Part shown: one piece after another, positions 62,046-64,000 of the stretch
Layout of the letters: the number at the start of each line of letters is the position of its first letter
How positions within the stretch are numbered: position 1 is the first letter of the stretch
Origin: Arthrobacter_N sp051262515
GTDB taxonomy: Bacteria; Actinomycetota; Actinomycetes; Actinomycetales; Micrococcaceae
Direction: 5' to 3'
Length of the DNA stretch: 64,000 nucleotides
Assembly (NCBI RefSeq): GCF_051262515.1
Contig: NZ_JBIMER010000005.1
Span: 124,001 to 188,000, forward strand
Notes under the pieces: generated by a model
Told to the model about the DNA's origin: nothing
What the model saw: only the letters and a program-made list of their open reading frames with translations
The model's database searches: none
Translations under genes and position numbers: made by a program

Positions 62046-62522
62046 CTACTCCCGGAAGATCCAGTGTGCCGGGTCGATGCCGGCAATGACCTTGCGGCCG
62101 ATGCGCGCTAGATCGGTCACGTCCTGGTCGCTGAGGCCGTCGAAAATCATCCGCCGCACCGACTCGACGTGCTTGGGTGCGAGGTCCTCGAGCATCTCCA
62201 TCCCCTCGTCGCGCAGGTGGGCCATGGTCACGCGCGCGTCGGCGGGACTCTGGGTGCGTTCCACCCAGCCGCGGGTCTCGAGCTTCTTGACCACGTGGCT
62301 CAGCCGGGACAGCGAGGCGTTGGTCAGTCCCGCCAGTTGGCTCATCGCGAGCATCCGCCCGTCGGCCTCGGAGAGCATGGCCAGCACGTTGTAGTCGAAG
62401 AGCGTGATGCGCGCTTGCCGGTGCAGTTCGCTGTCCAGCCGGCTCGGCATGTGCATGGAAACGGCGAGGAGGGCCAGCCAGGAGTCGCGCTCCTGCGGCG
62501 AAAGCCAGCGGGGTTCGGTCAT
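62046..62522 (-). CDS. MarR family transcriptional regulator
   Basis: 158 residues. HTH: LAMSQLAGLTNASLSRLSHVVKKLETRGW, with the wing VERTQSPADARVTMAHLRDEG. The start MTEPRWLSPQERDSWLALL is typical of a large actinobacterial MarR subgroup. The ATG at 62522 has AGGAC upstream. It is divergent from the acyl-CoA dehydrogenase gene with long inverted repeats between. Confidence 0.9.
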   Translation of the reverse strand: MTEPRWLSPQERDSWLALLAVSMHMPSRLDSELHRQARITLFDYNVLAMLSEADGRMLAMSQLAGLTNASLSRLSHVVKKLETRGWVERTQSPADARVTMAHLRDEGMEMLEDLAPKHVESVRRMIFDGLSDQDVTDLARIGRKVIAGIDPAHWIFRE

Positions 62523-62585
62523 GCGTCCTAGTTTGGCATAGGGCACGCGCGGCGCCGCTCCGGATCCCCTCCACCCCAACCACCC

Positions 62586-62639
62586 GAAGTGGACAACACC
62601 ACGGTTCGTTAACCCCCGGCAATGTCCACTTCCGGGGGT
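62586..62639. promoter_or_regulatory. Inverted repeats between marR and acyl-CoA dehydrogenase genes
   Basis: GAAGTGGACA (62586-62595) and TGTCCACTTC (62623-62632) are exact 10-bp complements. Overlapping the second, ACCCCCGG (62612-62619) and CCGGGGGT (62632-62639) form another pair. The arrangement suggests two alternative structures or a two-site operator for the MarR protein. No other feature was seen in 62523-62761. Confidence 0.55.
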
Positions 62640-62761
62640 GGGGCGGAGGCATGGCCTTGGGCGCTACCAATGGGTAGCCTTGGCATCACGTGAGGGCCCC
62701 CGGCCCGGCGGGCCCCACCCCACGCGCCGCCCGCGCGGCGCACCCGCCTAGGGAGTCCGCC

Positions 62762-64000
62762 ATGGAAAGACCCCGCACCACGGCCCGGAACGACGCCGAC
62801 GTCGCCCGCGCCATCGCGGAGGAGGCCCGCGAGTCCGAATGGACCAGACCGAGCTTCGCCAAGGGCCTGTATCTGGGCCACTTCGATTGGCCGCTGGTCC
62901 ACCCGCATCCCGAGCCGCCGGAGGAGGACTCGGCCCGCGGCGCCGAGTTCCTCGCCCGGCTGGCCGACGCCGTGCGCGGGTTCGACGGCGGGCTGATCGA
63001 GCGCGAATCCCGCATCCCCGACGAGTACATCCGCACGCTCGCCGAACTCGGCGTGTTCGGCATGAAGATCCCGCGCGACTACGGCGGCCTGGGCCTGACG
63101 CTCGCGGACTACGGCCGGGCCCTGATGCTCCTGGGCTCCGTCAGCCCAAGCATCGGCGCACTCGTCTCGGCCCACCTCTCGATCGGCGTGCCGGAGCCGG
63201 TCCGCATGTTCGGAACCGAGGAGCAAAAGCGCGCCTTCCTCCCGCGCTGCGCGGCCGGCGCCATCACCGCCTTCCTGCTGACCGAGAACGACGTCGGCTC
63301 CGACCCCGCGCGCATGGGCACCACGGCCACGGCGTCCGACGACGGCGAGTCCTACGTCCTCAATGGCGCCAAGCTGTGGACGACGAACGGCGTCGTGGCC
63401 GAAATCGTCGTGGTGCTGGCCGCCGTCGACCCGAGACCGCTGCCCGACGGCACCACATCCAAGGGCGGGATCACCGCCTTCGTCGTCGAGGCGGACTCCC
63501 CCGGTTTGGTCGTCGAGAACCGCAACGCGTTCATGGGCCTGAGGGGAATCGAAAACGGAGTCACCCGGTTCCGGAACGTGCGGGTCCCGTCCGCCAACCG
63601 GCTTGGACGCGAGGGGCAGGGCATGCGGATCGCCCTGAGCACGCTCAACACCGGCCGGTTGTCGCTTCCGGCCATCTGCGCGGGGGGCGGCAAGTGGGCG
63701 CTGAAGATCAGCCGCGAGTGGTCCACCGCGCGGGTGCAGTGGGGCAAGCCGATCGGCCGGCACGAGGCCGTCGGGCAGAAAATCGCCTTCATCGCGGCCA
63801 CGACGTTCGCGCTCGAGTCCGTGTTCGAGCTCTCCGCGGCCCTCGCCGATTCGGGGATGAAGGACGTCCGGCTCGAGGCCGCGATCGCCAAGTTGTTCAG
63901 CTCCGAAATGGCGTGGCGGGTCGCCGACGAGCTGGTCCAGGTCCGGGGCGGCAGGGGCTACGAGACCGCAGACTCGCTGCGCGCCCGAGGAGAGCGCGCC
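62762..64000 (+). CDS. Acyl-CoA dehydrogenase (runs off window end)
   Basis: FAD enzyme for the first step of fatty acid beta-oxidation; 413 residues visible, C-terminus missing. It has a long N-terminal extension (FAKGLYLGHFDWPLVHPHPE), then the helical domain with FGMKIPRDYGGLGL, the FAD/substrate strands AFLLTENDVGSDPARM and LWTTNGVVAE, and GMRIALSTLNTGRLSLPAIC. The catalytic Glu of the C-terminal domain should lie near the end. The extension suggests the large very-long-chain/ACAD9-like class. The ATG at 62762 has GGGAG upstream. Confidence 0.92.
   Translation, partial: MERPRTTARNDADVARAIAEEARESEWTRPSFAKGLYLGHFDWPLVHPHPEPPEEDSARGAEFLARLADAVRGFDGGLIERESRIPDEYIRTLAELGVFGMKIPRDYGGLGLTLADYGRALMLLGSVSPSIGALVSAHLSIGVPEPVRMFGTEEQKRAFLPRCAAGAITAFLLTENDVGSDPARMGTTATASDDGESYVLNGAKLWTTNGVVAEIVVVLAAVDPRPLPDGTTSKGGITAFVVEADSPGLVVENRNAFMGLRGIENGVTRFRNVRVPSANRLGREGQGMRIALSTLNTGRLSLPAICAGGGKWALKISREWSTARVQWGKPIGRHEAVGQKIAFIAATTFALESVFELSAALADSGMKDVRLEAAIAKLFSSEMAWRVADELVQVRGGRGYETADSLRARGERA

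Overview
The window is very GC-rich with tightly packed, often overlapping genes, many GTG/TTG starts, and clear Shine-Dalgarno sites. It reads as chromosome of a high-GC Gram-positive actinobacterium. A Micrococcaceae (Arthrobacter-like) origin is likely from the HU sequence, the fused MrpAB antiporter subunit, the CopC/CopD-CtaG set and the DUF4235 protein. That placement is inferred, not searched.

Layout. 1-10 kb: the N-terminal part of a DEAD-box helicase, an MMPL exporter divergent from a MarR regulator, then a plus-strand run (phytoene-desaturase-like oxidoreductase, LysE exporter, low-molecular-weight tyrosine phosphatase, a P-loop kinase fused to aminodeoxychorismate synthase PabB) and cardiolipin synthase. 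10-14.3 kb: PabC, then a TPP-riboswitch-controlled thiamine-precursor ECF transporter whose two ATPases and T component form one polypeptide. 14.6-21.1 kb: a complete overlapping Mrp Na+/H+ antiporter operon (AB-C-D-E-F-G). 21-31 kb: transporters, dCTP deaminase, a VanY-like peptidase, a tryptophan dioxygenase-fumarase pair, SseB-like and PfpI-like proteins, and an SDR/GntR pair divergent from a GntP permease.

33.1-36.1 kb is the accessory patch. It is visibly richer in A/T and holds a decayed partial copy of the GntP gene, an AbiE-type toxin-antitoxin operon whose antitoxin is frameshifted at a seven-base C tract, an orphan small ORF, and a RelE-like toxin relic with three frameshifts. Beyond it lie a TrkA-C/CPA2 antiporter pair, tRNA-Gly(CCC), panD, an AEC carrier and a polar amino acid ABC importer. 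A second toxin-antitoxin-like pair sits under a perfect 11+11 bp inverted repeat at 41.86 kb.

42.4-48.8 kb is a methionine operon (metF, metE, metY, metB) behind a SAM-I riboswitch. It is followed by a HerA-like ATPase, an exported protein, a fatty acyl-CoA ligase with a palindromic operator, an NHL-repeat thioredoxin-like protein, a lipoprotein, a copper cluster (membrane protein, CopC, CopD-CtaG) with its own palindrome, HU, a cysteine-poor ribosomal protein cluster (L28, L33, S14), a MarR regulator, and an acyl-CoA dehydrogenase running off the end.

Functional themes are folate and methionine one-carbon metabolism (PabB, PabC, MetF, MetE), thiamine uptake, ion homeostasis (Mrp, CPA2), and copper handling. 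No CRISPR array, insertion sequence, rRNA or replication origin was seen. The strongest candidates for new biology are the kinase-PabB fusion, the single-chain A-A-T ECF module, the small toxin-antitoxin-like pair, and the unassigned palindromic operators.
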